A DNA stretch of 64,000 nucleotides from Plantago ovata. Lineage: Eukaryota; Streptophyta; Magnoliopsida; Lamiales; Plantaginaceae. The notes beneath the pieces are model-generated. The model was not told the DNA's origin. It did not search any database and saw only the letters and a list, made by a program, of their open reading frames with translations. Below are positions 46,404-60,835 of the stretch, piece by piece. The stretch covers positions 55,508,738 to 55,572,737 of the forward strand of contig CM051455.1 of the NCBI GenBank assembly GCA_028274465.1. Direction: 5' to 3'. The translations under genes were made by a program, and so were the position numbers. Positions within the stretch are counted from its first letter, which is position 1; every line of letters begins with the position of its first letter.

Positions 46404-46664
46404 CTCCCTCCATCTATGTTTCATTGTCTCACTTTGACTTGATTCAAAAAATAAGTATCACTATTTTAATAATTTTTATACACCTTAAATTGTCCCACTT
46501 GTACAGATTTTTAATTGTATAATTTATATCTTTAATTGTCCCACTTGTACTGATTTTTATTTATAATTAAAATATGTCTAATTTATTTTCCAAAATTGAA
46601 ATGAGACTATTACTCATAGACACAAAAAAGGAAATATGGTACAATTAAAGATAGATGAAGGGAG
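46404..46664. mobile_element. Stowaway MITE
   Basis: 261 bp flanked by TA/TA, with inverted ends CTCCCTCCATCTATGTTTCA and, from the other side, CTCCCTTCATCTATCTTTAA. The CTCCCTCC terminus and TA target are diagnostic of Stowaway (Tc1/mariner-derived) elements. Confidence 0.9.
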
Positions 46665-47990
46665 TATTAATTTGAGAAAAAATATTCTCTTCTCAGATTC
46701 TCTTGTAGACACACAAAATGTGTCTAGTAAATAATTAAAATAATCAATTAAATGATTTTAATATGATTCATTTGTGGCCTATCCAACTGCGAAGATTTTA
46801 AAGCCACTTAATATTATTTCTAGTGAAATAATTGCGTTGAAAAGATGGATTATTTATGGTCAATCAAATGGTGTCACATAATATTAACTGCGACAAAATT
46901 GTTTTATATTAAAATAATGACATGGGAAAGAAGACTCAAACTGACCAATCATGACGTGCCACGTCATAAAATTGATGCAGTTATTAATTAATTGCAAGAG
47001 GAAAATACAGATAATTGATCAAATCTGCACCGACCAATCAAAATTGGTCCTTCTCTTTTTCCACACCTATATATGGAGTTCATTCTCCACTAGAAAATAC
47101 ACAACTCACAATCTCAAAAATTCCAGAAGCCAGAAGTCCAAGGAGAATTCCAGAATTTCAAGAAGGCATCCACGAAGTTCAAGAAGGCATTCAAGGAGTT
47201 CAAGAAGGTCAAGGAGAAAATCATATGTTTGATCCAGGAGAAAGCCATTTCGCACTTGGAGAAACGTTATTGAAGGTCCAAATTCCACGAAGGAGGATCA
47301 AATCAAGAAGGCAAGAAAAATTCAAGACGGAGTTCTTGCCGTTCTTCACCAAATTCAAGCAAGAATTAGTGTTTAATTCAAGATGAAGCTGAAAAGCCCT
47401 TGAATAAACGTTTCCTGAAGATCGAACTTCCTCTAAAGAAGATCGAATGCCGAATTTCAACAAGATCTAGACGAGCTCATAGAGATCAAGCTAAGAGGCC
47501 CTCGAATAGACGAACTCAAGTCAAATCCTCCATCCAAATCAAGATCAAGCTCAAAAGCCCTTGAAGAAGATAGAGATACACAAGTCAAGAAGCTCAAACA
47601 CGAAGTCAGCGACATCCATCAAAGTCAACACGAAGTTAACAAGCGATCGCCGCCAACTTCAAGTGAAGATTCAAGAATAAGCTGCGAAGGCCCTTGAGTC
47701 AACAAATCCAAGAATTTAACAAGCGTCAACCAACAACTTCTAACAAGTCAAAGCATCTTCTCAAGAACAAGTTGTGAAGAAGGCCATTTAGTCAACAAGT
47801 TTCCAAGTCAAGCAAGAGAATACCGAAGCATCAAATTCGCTCAACTTCTCAAAAGTCAAGTCCTAGATAATTCTTGAAGAGTCGAATCAGAAGATTTATA
47901 GAGATTGTAGTTTCTAAATATTTCAAATTAAATAAAATATTACTTGTGCAATTTTATTTGTTACGTACAGAACTTGAGAATTCTCAGCTG
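46665..47990 (+). other. LTR-like promoter region, unpaired
   Basis: It resembles a gypsy-type LTR: an AT-rich upstream part, a TATA-like CCTATATATGG (about 47068), a leader of short degenerate repeats rich in CAAG, AGTTCAAG and GAAGGC (47100-47900), and an AATAAA-type end region (AAATTAAATAAAATATTACT, about 47930). No matching second copy is in the window, and no clear target duplication. The long frames read across it come from the repetitive AAGAAGG composition, not from a recognised protein. Confidence 0.45.
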
Positions 47991-48400
47991 CATCTCAGTT
48001 CTCAGACAGGAGCTTAAAATCGCCTCTGAAATTTTAGCTGAACAAGCCTTATGGCGTCTGAGTCAGCTCCAATAGGAACTGAAAATCGGGTCTGAAATTT
48101 CAGGCCTGATTTTCAGCTCGTGTTAGACATGGTCATATAGATTGAAGGAACCTTGCTCCGTGCATATATATGTTATTCTAGTTTCTCAGTTGATTGATGT
48201 TGAATGTGAATGGTCGATGTTTCAATTGTTTGTTTTGGTATCAAGAATTGTTTTTTTGTATTGTTGTAAAAAAATTATTTATCATTGAATTGTTTGTCTT
48301 AGTTTGATTAGAGATTTCAATAGCGTAGCACATTCAAAAGCAGGATTTATGTGCTGTATCAACATGTAGGGCAATTGTATAGTGTACTAGAGACTTACTA

Positions 48401-48654
48401 CTTCCTCTCGTCACTTCCAAAGACCCTAATTGTTTTTTTTTTTTTTTAACTTTTTCAATGTCCGATTTGATCTCAAATTAATTATAATTTATTATAAAAA
48501 TTTTTTTAAGTGATATTATAAAAATATAAGAAGTGTAGTTACATAATATAATTTTTAAATTATTTTTTCCACAATGAAGTATAATTAAATTGAGGTCAAA
48601 CCGGACATAAAAAAAGTCAACAAAATCAACTGGGGCTCTTGGAAGTGACCGGAG
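48401..48654. mobile_element. Stowaway-like MITE
   Basis: 254 bp, TA flanks. Inverted ends CTTCCTCTCGTCACTTCCAA and, inward from the right, CTCCGGTCACTTCCAAGAGC, with an AT-rich middle. Confidence 0.8.
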
Positions 48655-49061
48655 TACATTTCATAGACAAAAATTAATATTTTAATTTAATTATCATTTA
48701 AGGGGTCAATTACAATCAAGTAACATCTATGTGACTTATATACACATTAGTGACATCTTAAATCTTGTTTGAAAAAAAGTGATATTTAACTTAAAAGGAC
48801 TAAACTGGACATGATACTTATATATAGTATGTAAAAATCTAATTTATTGTTCAATCAAATTACTATATCACCGCACCCAATTAGTAAGATTTTATAAACC
48901 AAACCATCTCACCAAAATATCTTCATTTCAACTAATTCTCAGTCTCTTTTAATATTTCTTTACTTCCATGCCACACACACCTACGTACGTATACTCATCT
49001 ACTATGATACAAGGATCAAGATTATCATACATTTGTTTTGTGACTTTGAATTAAATTGACT

Positions 49062-49064
49062 AAC

Positions 49065-49106
<42 letters not shown>

Positions 49107-49112
49107 TAATAT
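49062..49112. repeat. AAT trinucleotide microsatellite
   Basis: About 16 AAT units in a nearly perfect run. Confidence 0.9.
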
Positions 49113-49138
49113 GCGCTAGTCATGGTACATATTTTATA

Positions 49139-49388
49139 CTTGGTCCTCCCTGTTAAAGATTCTCATTTGATTTCGTTGACCTTTTTTAGTCTCTGTTTGA
49201 CTCCGAATTAACCCTAAATCGTACTGAAAAATTAATATTTGAACTTATATTATGGAAGTGCAAATCTTATATTTTAATAATATAATTTTCAAAATTACTT
49301 TTTCGATATGAATTAGAATTAATTCAAAGTCAAATATAGACAAAAAAAAGTCAATGAAATCAAATGGAAAGCTTAAGGAGGGAGGAAG
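49139..49388. mobile_element. Stowaway-like MITE
   Basis: 250 bp, TA flanks, long inverted ends: CTTGGTCCTCCCTGTTAAAG on the left against CTTCCTCCCTCCTTAAGCTT from the right, then matching CATTTGATTTC on both arms. Confidence 0.85.
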
Positions 49389-49439
49389 TACATGATTTTG
49401 GTACATGAAATAAAATGAAAATTCTAATTGTAAAGTGCT

Positions 49440-50060
49440 TGACTCACTAAAACAAAACTATTATACATGATTTTATTGTTACTATTAGTTTTGTGATATA
49501 ATACTTGAAGATTGAATCTAATACATGGTTCTCAAAGTTTCATAAATGATACTAAAAGTTGGCTACATGTAGCAGATAGCCTTGAACTAGTACTTGGTTT
49601 TTTTAATATGATATATGAAAGTTCTGTTAAGTACATGGTTTTGAATGTTTTGTACATGTAAGAAATAGATTGGCAAGTTTCATCATTTTTGGTACGGGTT
49701 TTGGTTTTGTGGATATGAATTATGATACATGAAGATTGTATAATGCATGGTTTTTGAAAAGTCCCGTACATGATTTTGAAAGGAATTCTCAACGTGTACA
49801 AAATAGATTCAATCAAAAGTTACTATTTGGTAGTACATGGTTTTGTGCATATGATACATGAACATTATTGTGATTAATACATGACTAAGAAAGTCAATTA
49901 CATGTTAAAACGAGATTTAAACATGCTTTACTATTGGATAGTGCCTAATTTTGTGGATATGGATATGATACATGAATATGGTGTAAAAACCATGGTACAT
50001 GTAAGAAATAGATTTAGACAAGTTTAATTATTTTTAATTTGTGTACATGGTTTTTTTTAT
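49440..50060. repeat. Degenerate TACATG-rich repeat array
   Basis: Recurring blocks of the form GATACATGAA...TACATGGTTTTG...GTACATGTAAGAAATAGATT at irregular spacings of roughly 60-130 bp. AT-rich, no coding frame. Confidence 0.6.
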
Positions 50061-50970
50061 TATATATACATGAAGAAAGTAATTTATGGTATTATTAATT
50101 CAAAATCATAAATAAGGATTTCTACATGGAAATTGCTTGGTGGATGATTAATTTAGTCAAAGTGGAGAGAGATTGCCGAGAGAAGATGTATTTATGGATA
50201 CCCTATTTAGAGGGTAGAGGTGATTAAGGAAGAATAATTATCCTATTTACCGTGAGGGGTATTTCTGTCCAAGAAAATCACTTATTAGTAAATAGATTTC
50301 AATTTTGTGACTTAAATGTAATAAAGTTTGATTTATTATATCAATTATGTAACTAAGAATATTGACATCATTAATGTGTAATATAATTTGAAAAATGTAA
50401 CTAGAATGTAATTTTTCGATCATTTAATTGTTTGTCTTGCTGAGTAGACTCGAAATATATAAGTACCAATTTTAAAAAATGAAAGGTAAGGAATAAGTCA
50501 TGTAAAATCTTCTCTCTAGGAATGGAAGGAAATGAACAAGGAGCAAATCCTAATTCCAGCCCAAACTCTTAACCAAAACCACCATACTACCTCAACCCCT
50601 TAGATCCAAGCATTCCAAATACAGAAAAACTCTATAAATCAACGATCCAATTCTGAAGGAATAAACACAAACAGCTCAACTGATCCAAACTCCCAAACCC
50701 AATCTCAAAACCAAATGACCAGAAACAAAAATTCCTCTATATATACAACTATGGAAAAAACACAAAATGAAAAAAGAAAAAGATCAGGTCATACAAGAGC
50801 GCAACCACCAGTTTGAGCCGCGGCAAGCCAAGAAAGCCACTGTAGACAAGAATCCACAATCAATTCAACAAGATCTCCACAGCCGGGACAAGGCCTCCTC
50901 CTCTTACACCCCGTCTTTTAAGGAAGCATTGCAGAAAGGCTCAATGCCAATCCATACCTGGGGTGATCTT

Positions 50971-52308
<1,338 letters not shown>

Positions 52309-53003
52309 ATCTTGCAGGCGATATGGAAGATGAAATGGAGGATCTCATGGATTCACAATCGGAGCAAGAGGATAGATCATCTAAACAAAACGAGCCAGAA
52401 CATGGGATAATTTTTTCCACACAAGAACTGCAGACACTATATAAACCTTGGAAGCAAACATTAATCCTACAAACAGTAGGATACACAAAATCAATACCCC
52501 ATATTCAGAAACACTTGCAAAGTTTATGGAAAATAGTAAATCCGGTTTCAGCAATGGAACTTGGGATGGGGTGCTATATCATCAGATTCACAAATCAAGA
52601 GGATTACCTAACTGCAATTACGAGGGGGGGGGGGGCTTGGTTCCTCTTCAACTACTTCTTGGCGATACAACAATGGAAACCGGATTTCACACTAACATCC
52701 GATTCTTTTAAAAATCTAGCGATATGGGTGCAACTCCCTGAGCTACCTGTGGAATACTATTAGATAAATGCCTTGACAAAAACTGGTAAAGCAATTGGAA
52801 AATTAATACAAGTCGACTGGCACACATCACAGACAAAGAGAGGGAAATACGCAAGAACTTGCGTAGAAATTGATACGTCCAAGCCCTTGGTGAAATCCTT
52901 ACAAATTGGAGCTAGAAAACAGAAGATCACTTACGAGATGAACTCAGAATTATGCTTCAATTATGGGAAAATTGGTCACGTCTGTTCACAATGCAAAAAA
53001 TAG

Positions 53004-54740
53004 AGCAATGAGGAAAAAATCAATACACAGACAAAAACATCGCTGGATATTCCTGCAACATCTGATCATGCTCCGGCAAAGACAACAAGTAACAAAGACG
53101 ATGACAAGTGGCACATAGTCCAGGCAAGAAAATATGGAAAAAATATTCAGAGCAGGAAAACGCAGTTTGATAATGCCTCAGACAGGTCTGCAACACCTGA
53201 AAATGACAGAAATGTCAAAGAAATTAATAGAGCAAGTGAGGAAATTAACCAGAGCCTAGATGCTCACCTACAACAAGAAAAACCAATCAACAAAGGGAAA
53301 ACGGTTGGATTACAAAAAGACCCTAGAAAATCCAACCATGATCAAAACAAACCAATAATCAATCCAGAATCAGAAAAGAAAAGAAAAATAACTCAGGCTA
53401 CAACTGTAGTTATTAACGCTACAAGCATGCAACCTAACCCCCAATCAAACTACATCGAAAATGCAACTCCCGAGACAGAAATTACTGCAGACTTCTTACC
53501 TTCCTCTCTAATATGTGAGACTACCAAAACATAAACCTTTTCAACCAAAAATGATCTGTTGAACACCACGAGCCCCAACACTGATTGTACCACTTCCCCA
53601 ACGAACACTTATAACCAACACCTCCAATCACAATTAAAACAAACCATCAACATTAGTCACATTCATCAACCCAAACAACAAACAAACAAAGGAAAAAATG
53701 AGCTCAAGACAAACTAACCTCCTCTCCAGACAAAGCCAATCTCCAGACCTAAATCGATCCCCTCGACAAACCCCGTCACCAAGATTGCCACCAGAAGCTC
53801 ATCCCAGACCAACACTAACAAGGGTCGAGTCATCGACAGAAATGATGAAAACAATCCTAAACCAAACCCTAAGCCAATCCCCAACAACAAAAAACCTGAT
53901 AATGGCAATTCCACCAACATCACTTCCAGAAGTGAATAGAGCAGTGTTGCAGGGTACGCCGGTGGATCCAAGAATAATAGAGGAGATAATGGTGAAAGCT
54001 GGAAAAAGAAAGAGGCAGCCACAACACCCCTAGCCTTGAGATACACAAGAAGAGCAGCAAGGACCCAATCACTGCAACAGGTCCTTCATAGAGCAGCTCA
54101 AGTCACATCAAACTCGATGGTCAAGGCACAAAAACCGCGCACCTACAGAAAAATAATGAACAACAATGCATCAACATCTCAGCAAGCGCATGAACAATCA
54201 AGGGAACCCTCGGTGGAGGAAATTCCAAAATTACCCTCCCTAGTAAAAAAAGTCAAAATCGTGAAACCCAACTGAACAAAGCCCCCACCATAAACCTGGT
54301 CAGCTTCTCACTAGTACAAACCCAAAGCCCACCAGATTTGAACAAAACACAACAACCCCAACAGGCCCAATCGTCACAACAGGCCCAAAAAAGCCAAGTC
54401 CAAACACTATCCCTGGCCCAGTGCATTCAAATGTTGATCCAATCGGAACCAAATCGGAGCCCTGTTCCATAACAGAAATCTCGACCCAGTCAACCCAAAC
54501 CCTAATTCCCAATTCACCTCAGATTCAAGCACAAAACCCACCACTGACCTTTCCATTTCCACCACCACCACCACAAATCAATCCACCGGTGAACCAAGAC
54601 ATCCCAGAGTTTCAACCCCTAACCCAACACCAAATAAGAAACCAAAGATCGGATCTCACGATTCCGATTTTCCCAGAGATAAACCCTTACCTATCGTTCC
54701 TTTTGGACAGAGTGGCAAGACGACGGAGGATCCACCGACC
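53004..54740 (+). pseudogene. LINE ORF1 C-terminal tail, low complexity
   Basis: Follows the zinc knuckle. Rich in Pro, Asn, Gln, Ser and Lys, in shifting frames: SRQTNLLSRQSQSPDLNRS near 53700 and PLTFPFPPPPPQINPPVNQ near 54540. Such tails are usual between the DUF4283/knuckle part and the ORF2 start of plant L1s. At least three frame changes. No further domain was recognised. Confidence 0.6.
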
Positions 54741-55093
54741 TCGAATTTGATTATGAGTATGATGACAGATGCGATGGATGTCGCATTGGAGATGGAGAAG
54801 ATGCCGAATGGGAGACTACACAGAGTGAGCTGGAACGAGTTCAGCATACGGCCATTGCACTCGGAGCCGGTGATTGTTCAGGTAGCGAGAGTGGCTCAGA
54901 CGGAAGAATTCCAATATCGAGTGGTTCCCGTGATCCAAGCGACGGGGACGACGATTATGCACAACTGCCTGTTGAAACCGGATGTAAACGGCATAACCCC
55001 ACATATCACACCATTCGAGCTTCGAAACGTCGAAGACGGCCAGATGAGACACCAGGAGACTAGTAAGTGGACCCTTGTAATTGATCGTACATC

Positions 55094-58000
55094 AATGAAG
55101 TTTATCTATTGGAATGTCGGGGGCAGCTTGAGGAAGGATATAATCAAAGAAATTAGGGATTTCATTGTTGAGCATCAACCCATAATGATACTCTTGCTTG
55201 ATACAAGAGCATCTCTGAACAAAACCCCTACCAAAATGCCGAGCATAGCTAGACTTGGATACATAGGGTATCACATCATCACCCCACCGGCAGAAACTCC
55301 AAAGATGGGCGGCATGTGTTTCCTGTGGAAACCAAACGAGCTAAAAGTGGGGATAAAAAAGTCCACTTAGAGGCTGGCACATTTTGACCTCAGCTTCCCA
55401 CAACAGGATCCATTTGCTTCAATGACTTTTGTCTACAACTACACTCAGACTACCAGACAAGACCAGGTATGGAACGATTTAAAGTATATTAGTAATATTG
55501 TTAATGGTCCTTGGTACATTGCTGGAGATTTTAATGTCATTCTTAGCCCTGATGAAAAAGTAGGAGGTGTAGCTCCAAATTGGAACAAAAGGCTTGCCTT
55601 TCATAACTGTTTGAATAACTGCAATCCTTTTGATCTAGGTTATAGTGTCCCGGCTTTTACTTGGTGTAATAAATAATTTGCTAGGAATTTTATTTGTAGC
55701 AGATTGGATATAGCATGTGGTAATTTAGCTTGGCTGAGACTTTTCCCAGATTGCAAAGTTAGAAATTTAGTAAATACAAACTCTGATCATACTTCCCTGC
55801 TGGTGGATACTAATCCAACCTCAAATACTGATATGAGAAGCTTTAAGTATGAGAATTTTTGGAAAGAAAGGGGGGTTCTTCAAATTTGCATTGAAGCTTT
55901 TTGGGAAGAAGAAATTAAAAAATCTGATTTCACAATCTCAAAAGGTCTTAACAATTTTGGAGATTCTACCATCAATTGGTCTCTAACTAAGCTTTCTCAT
56001 ATCAAAAAATATTTGAACATAAAAATAAAAGAACTCAGGCAACTGAGCATGATTCTGCAGAATAATCCAGCCCTTCATGGGCCCAAAGATACAACACTTA
56101 GAAAGGAAATAAATGACTTGATGAACCAGAAATCAATCTTCTAGGCACAAAGAGCCAAAAGAAATTGGATTGAGCATGGAGATACTAATAACAAGTATTT
56201 TCATGTTTATGCCACAGATAAGAAAAGAAGATCCCATATCCATGGGATAAGAGATGAAAATAATGCATGGGTTTATGATAATGAAGGAATTCTAGAAATC
56301 TTCTACAATTTCTTTAAGAATCAATCCCAGGCTGAACAAACTGATATCACTCCCTGCCTACACCTTTCAACTCCTAAATTAACTCAGGAAGAAAATATGG
56401 AACTCTCAAACCAGGTTACTGAGGATGAAATCAAAGAGGCCTTGAATACAATTGGGATTGATAAGGCAACATGTCCAGATTGATGCAATAGCAAGTTTCA
56501 TCTGGATAATTGGGAAACTATCAAACCCCAGATCATAGAAATGATAACAAATTTCTTTACCATAGGGGTACTGATGACAGTGTTTTTTACACTATCATTC
56601 GAGTCTTTTTTCACCAATGTAGCTATCCTCTTGCATGCATTTTAGTGCATTTTTTTAGAATAGTGTCACGTTTCCATTTCTTTTGTTCTTTTCAGGTTTT
56701 AGGTGGAAATCGCGTTTTGGATGTAATTCATGGCGAAACGATGATGTTTTGGTGCAACGAGATCACCCGTGGTGTGTCAAGGAGTGCCGACACGAGTTTC
56801 AAGGCCAAGAGATCAAGTTCGGAGCTCAAAACCGTGCAAGGGGCCGAATTCGAGGATCCAAAGGAAGAATTCCGCACGAGCCGCGTTCTGCCCGTGCGCG
56901 GCGCACCGCCGCGTGGCGGGCGCACTGCCGCGTACGGGGCTGTGTACCGCGGAGCTTTCCGACAGCTCTATATATATATCCCAAATTCTGCGATTTTAGA
57001 TATCTCTTTTTCATATTTTTCCAGACATAAACCCTAGAGCTTGTTCTGGGGATATTTTCTCTTAGATTCTTTGTAACTTAGCGATTTTGGAGCTAGATGA
57101 GAGATTTGGACACCGTTTAATCTCACCTTTCTAGATCTTTGTGAGTTTTAGCCATTCATCGGAGATTGACAACCTTTGGTGGTAACCTTGTATCTCACAA
57201 TTCTGCTATTTATCTTTCAATTAAACATGTTTTCTTTCATTATTGCTTCGATTATGATTGTTTATCGTGTTATTGATATGAGTAGCTAAGCATCTAGTTG
57301 GTGATAGTATGTGAATTCGTAGCTAGGGTTCGTATTATGCATGATTGAGTTTCTGAATCTTTTACTTATTTAATTATCTTAATTCGATTATTTGATCCGA
57401 CTAAGCCACATATGTTCGTAGAAAGGTGTTAGAAACACTAGGACAATTCAAGATCATCGATTCAATTATATATAATTTGCAAGTACTGCTTGAACTAAGT
57501 ATTAGTATAGATAGGAAGCTTTCAAAATACACGTTTGCAAACCTGTCGTTGGTGTTTGTAAATCGAATTACTTTTAAGACAGTACGCGTTGCACTTTCAT
57601 GCATAATTAGAACTTGATGCTTAGAACGAGCATACTATCACCAGCTTTCTCCATATATTGTTAAGTCGAGTTAATATAAATTTGTTTTCTAAAATTATAT
57701 ATAGTTATTTAGTTAAAGCTAGTTTAGTCCCTAGAGATCGACACTCGAGGTCATCTTACCTCTGCACTACGTGTTTTGTGTAGTTGTGAGTTGCCCTTTG
57801 GCTTTTAAAACAAATTTATTTGATTGTTCGAGTCTGACAATCTCGTTCATCAGGTACTGAACCCTTTGCTAAATCAAACCACAATTTGTCTAATCCCCAA
57901 AAAATCAAATGCACAGAAACCTTCAGAGTTTAGACCTATCAGCCTATGTAATGTGATTTACAAATTAATAACCGAGATCTTAGTTAAAAGACTAAGACCC

Positions 58001-59045
58001 TTGCTTCAGAACATGATCTCCCCTTACCAAAATTTCTTTGTCCCTGGAAGAATCATTAGTGACAATGTTATGATTGCTCATGAGATCCTCCATACAATGA
58101 GCAAGAAAAGTAAATCTGCAAAAACACACAACTTTGTCTTGAAACTGAATATTGAAAAAGCATATGATAAGTTGGAATGGAGTTTCATTGAATTTGCCTT
58201 ACTCAAGTTCAATTTCAATGAACACATCACAAAACTTATAATGACGTGTATCAAAACTTTCCGTTTCAAGGTAAAAGTTAACAACCAACACTCACAAGAA
58301 TGGAAACCAACTAGAGGTATCAGACAAGGAGTCCCATTTCACCTTACATTTTTATACTGTGCCAAGAACTATTGGTACATGCCATACTTGAAAATGTGGA
58401 ATCTAAAGATTTCTCCCCACCGAAAACTTCTAGAAATGGTCCTCAGATCCCAATACTGAGCTTTGCTGATGACTGCTTTGTTTTTGGTAAAACAAACACC
58501 AAGACATCAAAGCTATAGAAAAAACTCTGAACCAATATGCTATAGCTTCTGGTCAAAAAGTATGTTCGAAGAAAAGAAGAATTCTTTTCCAACCTAATAT
58601 ACCAACTAGAACTAAGCGGGAAATAATTCAAAGATTGAGAGTTATCCCCAACAAAAGAATGGATAAATACTTAGGTCTGCCTTTCCTAATAGGCCATAAG
58701 AAAAAAGACATGTTTGATCAAGTAATAAATATAGTAATTGCTAAGGTTAATGCATGATATGCTAAGCATTTGTCTTATGCTGGTAAGGTTACTTTGATAC
58801 AGTCTGTAACAAATGCAATACTTGCATATTGTGTGTCAATTACTACTATTCCCACTTCCTGCATTTCTAGAATTGATGAACTCAATAGAAACTTTTTTTG
58901 GAATAACAAGAATGATGGAAAAACAAGAAGTAAAATAAGTTGGAGTAAAGTGTGTAACCTAAAAGCCTAGGTGGTCTAGGTATAAGGAATCTAACTATTC
59001 TTAACAAAGCCTTCTTTTTCAAACACATGTGGATTAGTAATCCTT
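55094..59045 (+). pseudogene. LINE ORF2: endonuclease and reverse transcriptase, split by a solo LTR
   Basis: AP-type endonuclease: MKFIYWNVGGSLRKDIIKEI, LLLDTRA (Asp where most have Glu), AGDFNVILSPDEKVGG, LDIACGNLAWL and NSDHTSLL, with stops at about 55368 and 55674. A linker follows (WIEHGDTNNKYFH near 56170). RT resumes after the LTR with TTICLIPKKSNAQKPSEFRP, ISLCNVIYKLITEILVKRL, FVPGRIISDNVMIAHEIL, IEKAYDKLEWSFIE and GIRQG, then a frameshift, then the catalytic box FADDCFVF near 58470, YLGLPFLIG and MSYAGKVTLIQSVTNAI. The sequence ends near 59045 (FFFKHMWISNPF). Not functional, with at least five lesions. Confidence 0.88.
56572..57852 (+). mobile_element. Solo LTR of the Athila-like family, in LINE ORF2
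   Basis: 1281 bp in plus orientation, TGATGACAGTGTTTTTTACA at the start and CTCGTTCATCA at the end, flanked by GGTAC at 56567-56571 and 57853-57857. It is the reverse orientation of the LTR at 50971. It contains a long GC-rich inverted-repeat block (about 56886-56946) followed by CTCTATATATATATCCC, then the leader. It splits the LINE reverse transcriptase region. Confidence 0.9.
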
Positions 59046-59548
59046 TTTAGAAATCGAATGGATTCGGTTTTATACATACGCGAGGAAGGTAATCAAAAAA
59101 GAAAGAAGATAAACTTATAGATGTCTAATACATTTATTTGTCCTACCAACATATTTGATGTAATGTAATTATTCTACCGACATTTTCATAGATATAAATT
59201 AAAAAAATAAAAAAATAAAAATTCATATGATGTGCATATTAGATCCATTCCACAACATTTTCCAAGAAATTGAAAAAATTATCGTATCTGAAAACATTAT
59301 CAAGTTAGGTTTTTATTTGAGCAAAGAACACATTTAGAAATGTGTTCAAAGAACACATTTAGAAATGTGTTCACACTATGTGACATTTTGGCCAAATAAA
59401 TATTTTATAAATTATTTTATTATATTTTAAATCATTTTTTATTTTTAATAAATACTCATATTTAATGTATTTAGTAACCCACTTATTTATTGAATATGAC
59501 AACACATTGTGATTTTAAGAATAAAAACAACCTCTTGAAAAAACTCTG
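59046..59548. other. AT-rich junction between two LINEs
   Basis: No coding frame. Two tandem copies of the palindromic 25-mer AAAGAACACATTTAGAAATG + TGTTC lie at 59324-59347 and 59348-59372. The 3' part may be the 5' UTR of the next LINE. Confidence 0.5.
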
Positions 59549-60835
59549 AATGGCGAAAAAGAAGAAACGGTCAGCAACAAAGAAGCCTCGCGGTAGACCG
59601 CCTAGAGTCCTCCGGCAAGCTCCAATTCCGACGACATCTCCGGCTAATACAGTCTCTACACCAGTCCACGGTGGTGATTCTGGGGGAATGGGGAGGGATT
59701 ACTCACGAGCGTTGTAAGCGAAAACATAAACCCTACTGAGGCGTTGGTAACACCTCCGCTGGTTACGGTTCCTCCGGCCAGTGAGGTCCCAACGGTTGCT
59801 CAGGTCACATCGGCTACGGTTTCTCCGGCCGTTGATGATGGTGCGAATAGGATAAAAAACTCAGATCCACATCGCCAGCAGCTACGACTGAGGGTGAACG
59901 TATGCTAGTGTTCTGCAGGGGAATCGACTAGCGGAGAATGGGCTTAAACTGGATTACTCTCCACCTACTATGGATGCTAATGGAATCTGTTTGAGCTTTA
60001 CAGTGGAAGATGTAGAAGAGGAGCAGCAAAAATGGTTAAATGCATTAGTATTCTATGTTGTTGTTGATGCTAATCATACATTATCCTATATGCAAATTTT
60101 GTTGCTAAAGCTTGGGGTGATATTGTTGAACCTGTTCTGCATCAGTATGAAAAAAGCTTCTTTATAGCTAGATTTGAAACTGCTGAACATTGTGATGTGG
60201 TGCTGAAAAGGGGGGCATATATTGTAAAAAACCAACCTCTGATCATTAAGCGTTGGAATCCAGAGCTGGAATTTCAGAAGGAGGATCTAACAATTATGCA
60301 AATATGGCTTAAATTCCCAAAGTTACCTCTGTATTTCTGGGGCAAGAAATGCTTGAGCAAACTTGCTAGTGTTGCAGGTACTCCCATTCATACTGATGAA
60401 TGCACAGTCACTCAGGTGAAAGTGAGCTATGCAAGGGTTTTAGTTGCTGTGAATATTAGCCAGCCATTAATCAAATCTGTGAGGATTAATGGTCCCAATG
60501 GAAGAACTATCGAGCAGAAAATAGAATACGAATGGGAACCAGTCTACTGTCAGGATTGCTTAAAGATTGGTCATACTTGCAACAGGAATCAGCAACCTCC
60601 TACACAAAAAGCTCCTGGGAATAATGCTCCTACTAGAAACACGTACAGGAGGCCTGAGGCACAAAAAAGGAGGAACCCTACTGTAAGGGAACAATGGGTT
60701 GAGGTCTCTCCAAGAAGACGGCCAGTGCAAGAACAACCTCGATCACAACAGGCTAGTACTTCTCAGCAGGCTGAGCCGCCTCAAAATGGCAATAAATTGA
60801 GGCAAACAAATCAGTTTTCTGGGCTGACAACTTAA
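59549..60835 (+). pseudogene. LINE ORF1: AT-hook-like N-terminus, DUF4283, CCHC-like knuckle
   Basis: Starts MAKKKKRSATKKPRGRPPRV, a basic segment with an AT-hook core (PRGRPPR) that may also act as a nuclear signal. Stops follow near 59715. The DUF4283 part runs in two frames: 59970-60167 and 60197-60835 (FETAEHCDVVLKRGAYIVKN, QPLIIKRWNPELEFQKEDL, MQIWLKFPKLPLYFWGKKCL, RVLVAVNISQPLIKSVRI). A knuckle follows, CQDCLKIGHTCN (last Cys lost or shifted), then a Gln/Pro/Arg-rich tail. At least three lesions. Confidence 0.82.

Noticed and set aside
46951-47386. 123-residue frame with EVQEG repeats
   Set aside because: Result of short AAGAAGGC/CAAGGAG repeats in an LTR-like leader; no recognisable protein.
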